From Bacteroidales bacterium (GTDB lineage: Bacteria; Bacteroidota; Bacteroidia; Bacteroidales; UBA7960), in NCBI GenBank assembly GCA_003560215.1, contig PWIY01000142.1, positions 1 to 5,222 of the forward strand: a DNA stretch of 5,222 nt, given 5' to 3'. The notes under the pieces were generated by a model. It had not been told where the DNA came from. It searched no databases and was given only the letters and a program-made list of their open reading frames with translations. The position numbers and the translations under genes were made by a program. Shown in pieces: positions 4,720 to 5,222 of this stretch (the first letter of the stretch is position 1; each line of letters opens with the position of its first letter).

Positions 4720-5222
4720 ATGATACAACCTGATTTCAAATCATTTGAATTACCCGAAACGTTTTTGATTGTGGGAGCTGCAGTTGAAGCCGGCGTGTTC
4801 AGGGAGTTAAAAGACCAGGCGTTGACACTGAATGATCTGGCTGCGGCCACAGGGGCAAACCCCAGGGCATTGTGGACTGTTACAGAAGCGTTGGTTTCAA
4901 TGGGTTATCTGGAGCATCAAAAGGGAAAGATAAAATTAACACCTGCATGTTACTCGGTTTTATACGATCAAAACAGCACCGACTACCAGGGTTTTGCATT
5001 CATGCATACCTACAGGCTTTTGTCAAAGTGGCTGGAGCTGCCAAACATCCTGAAAACAGGAAAGCCGGCTCAGAAAAAGGAAGATCCGGAGGAACAAAAA
5101 TATTTCATTGAGGCCATGAGTCACTATGCCAGTGAAGGTGCCACTGAGATAGCGGCATACTGCCTGCAAGACCTCCCTGCCAACCCTGAAGTGCTTGACA
5201 TTGGCGGCGGACCGCTCACAAA
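4720..5222 (+). CDS. Winged-helix O-methyltransferase-type protein (partial, 3' end missing)
   Basis: The frame opens at ATG 4720 (MIQPDFKSFELPE) and runs without a stop to the right edge, giving 167 residues. Residues about 12-80 form a winged-helix dimerisation domain typical of small-molecule O-methyltransferases (Methyltransf_2 type): TFLIVGAAVEAGVFREL, then LTLNDLAAATGANPRALWTV and an arm VSMGYLEHQKGKIKLTPA. A helical linker follows (about 90-150), including YFIEAMSHYASEGATEIAAY. The visible sequence ends in VLDIGGGP (158-165), which is motif I of the SAM-binding Rossmann fold, so most of the catalytic domain lies outside the window. Family members methylate hydroxyl groups on pigments, antibiotics or other aromatic compounds; nothing here identifies the substrate. 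A consensus promoter at 4608-4638 makes this probably the first gene of its unit. There is no Shine-Dalgarno. It is not similar to the other methyltransferase here beyond the shared fold. Confidence 0.8.
   Translation, partial: MIQPDFKSFELPETFLIVGAAVEAGVFRELKDQALTLNDLAAATGANPRALWTVTEALVSMGYLEHQKGKIKLTPACYSVLYDQNSTDYQGFAFMHTYRLLSKWLELPNILKTGKPAQKKEDPEEQKYFIEAMSHYASEGATEIAAYCLQDLPANPEVLDIGGGPLT

Noticed and set aside
4872..5111. Plus-strand open frame of 79 codons near the right edge
   Set aside because: It overlaps, in another frame, the methyltransferase frame that runs open from 4720 to the edge and carries winged-helix and motif I signatures.

Overview
The window most likely comes from a member of the Bacteroidota. 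At least two sites fit the Bacteroidota promoter pattern (TTG or TTTG, a 19-bp spacer, then TAnnTTTG), at 107-136 and 4608-4638. Start codons lack Shine-Dalgarno sequences, which is common in that phylum. Genes have mid GC content and are separated by AT-rich intergenic DNA. The genus cannot be told from the sequence.

Layout, left to right. (1) 1-56, minus strand: the first 18 codons of a gene running off the left edge. Its N-terminus resembles HipB/y4mF-type helix-turn-helix regulators. (2) 57-265: a regulatory region with three copies of a 14-bp near-palindrome, TACCCG-TT-CGGGTA (one copy has a single mismatch), spaced 41 and 40 bp apart. The middle copy sits in the spacer of a rightward promoter. 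The first copy abuts a leftward -10-like box (called -7 in this phylum). (3) 266-1676, plus strand: an overlapping two-gene operon for a FetAB (YbbL/YbbM)-type ABC transporter, ATPase then membrane subunit; the E. coli family member exports iron. (4) 1677-1778: a short convergent intergenic gap with only weak hairpins. (5) 1779-4464, minus strand: a three-gene group read leftward. It encodes a DUF4236 membrane protein with a TerB-like middle and a PH-like C-terminus, then a class I SAM-dependent methyltransferase (3-bp gap), then, after 94 bp, a small exported cysteine-free protein with a possible thioredoxin-like fold. (6) 4465-4719: a divergent intergenic region with two inverted repeats and a good rightward promoter. 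(7) 4720 to the right edge, plus strand: the N-terminal 167 residues of a winged-helix O-methyltransferase-type protein, cut off inside its SAM-binding motif I.

The genes fall into three probable transcription units. The most interesting regulatory idea is that the phased operator array, typical of an autoregulated HipB-like repressor, also lies over the only complete rightward promoter upstream of fetAB. That would link metal export to a toxin-antitoxin regulator. This is inference: the left-edge gene is too truncated to be certain, and the fetAB promoter has not been mapped. The minus-strand group mixes an uncharacterised DUF4236 fusion protein with a methyltransferase of unknown substrate and an exported protein; its shared function is unknown.
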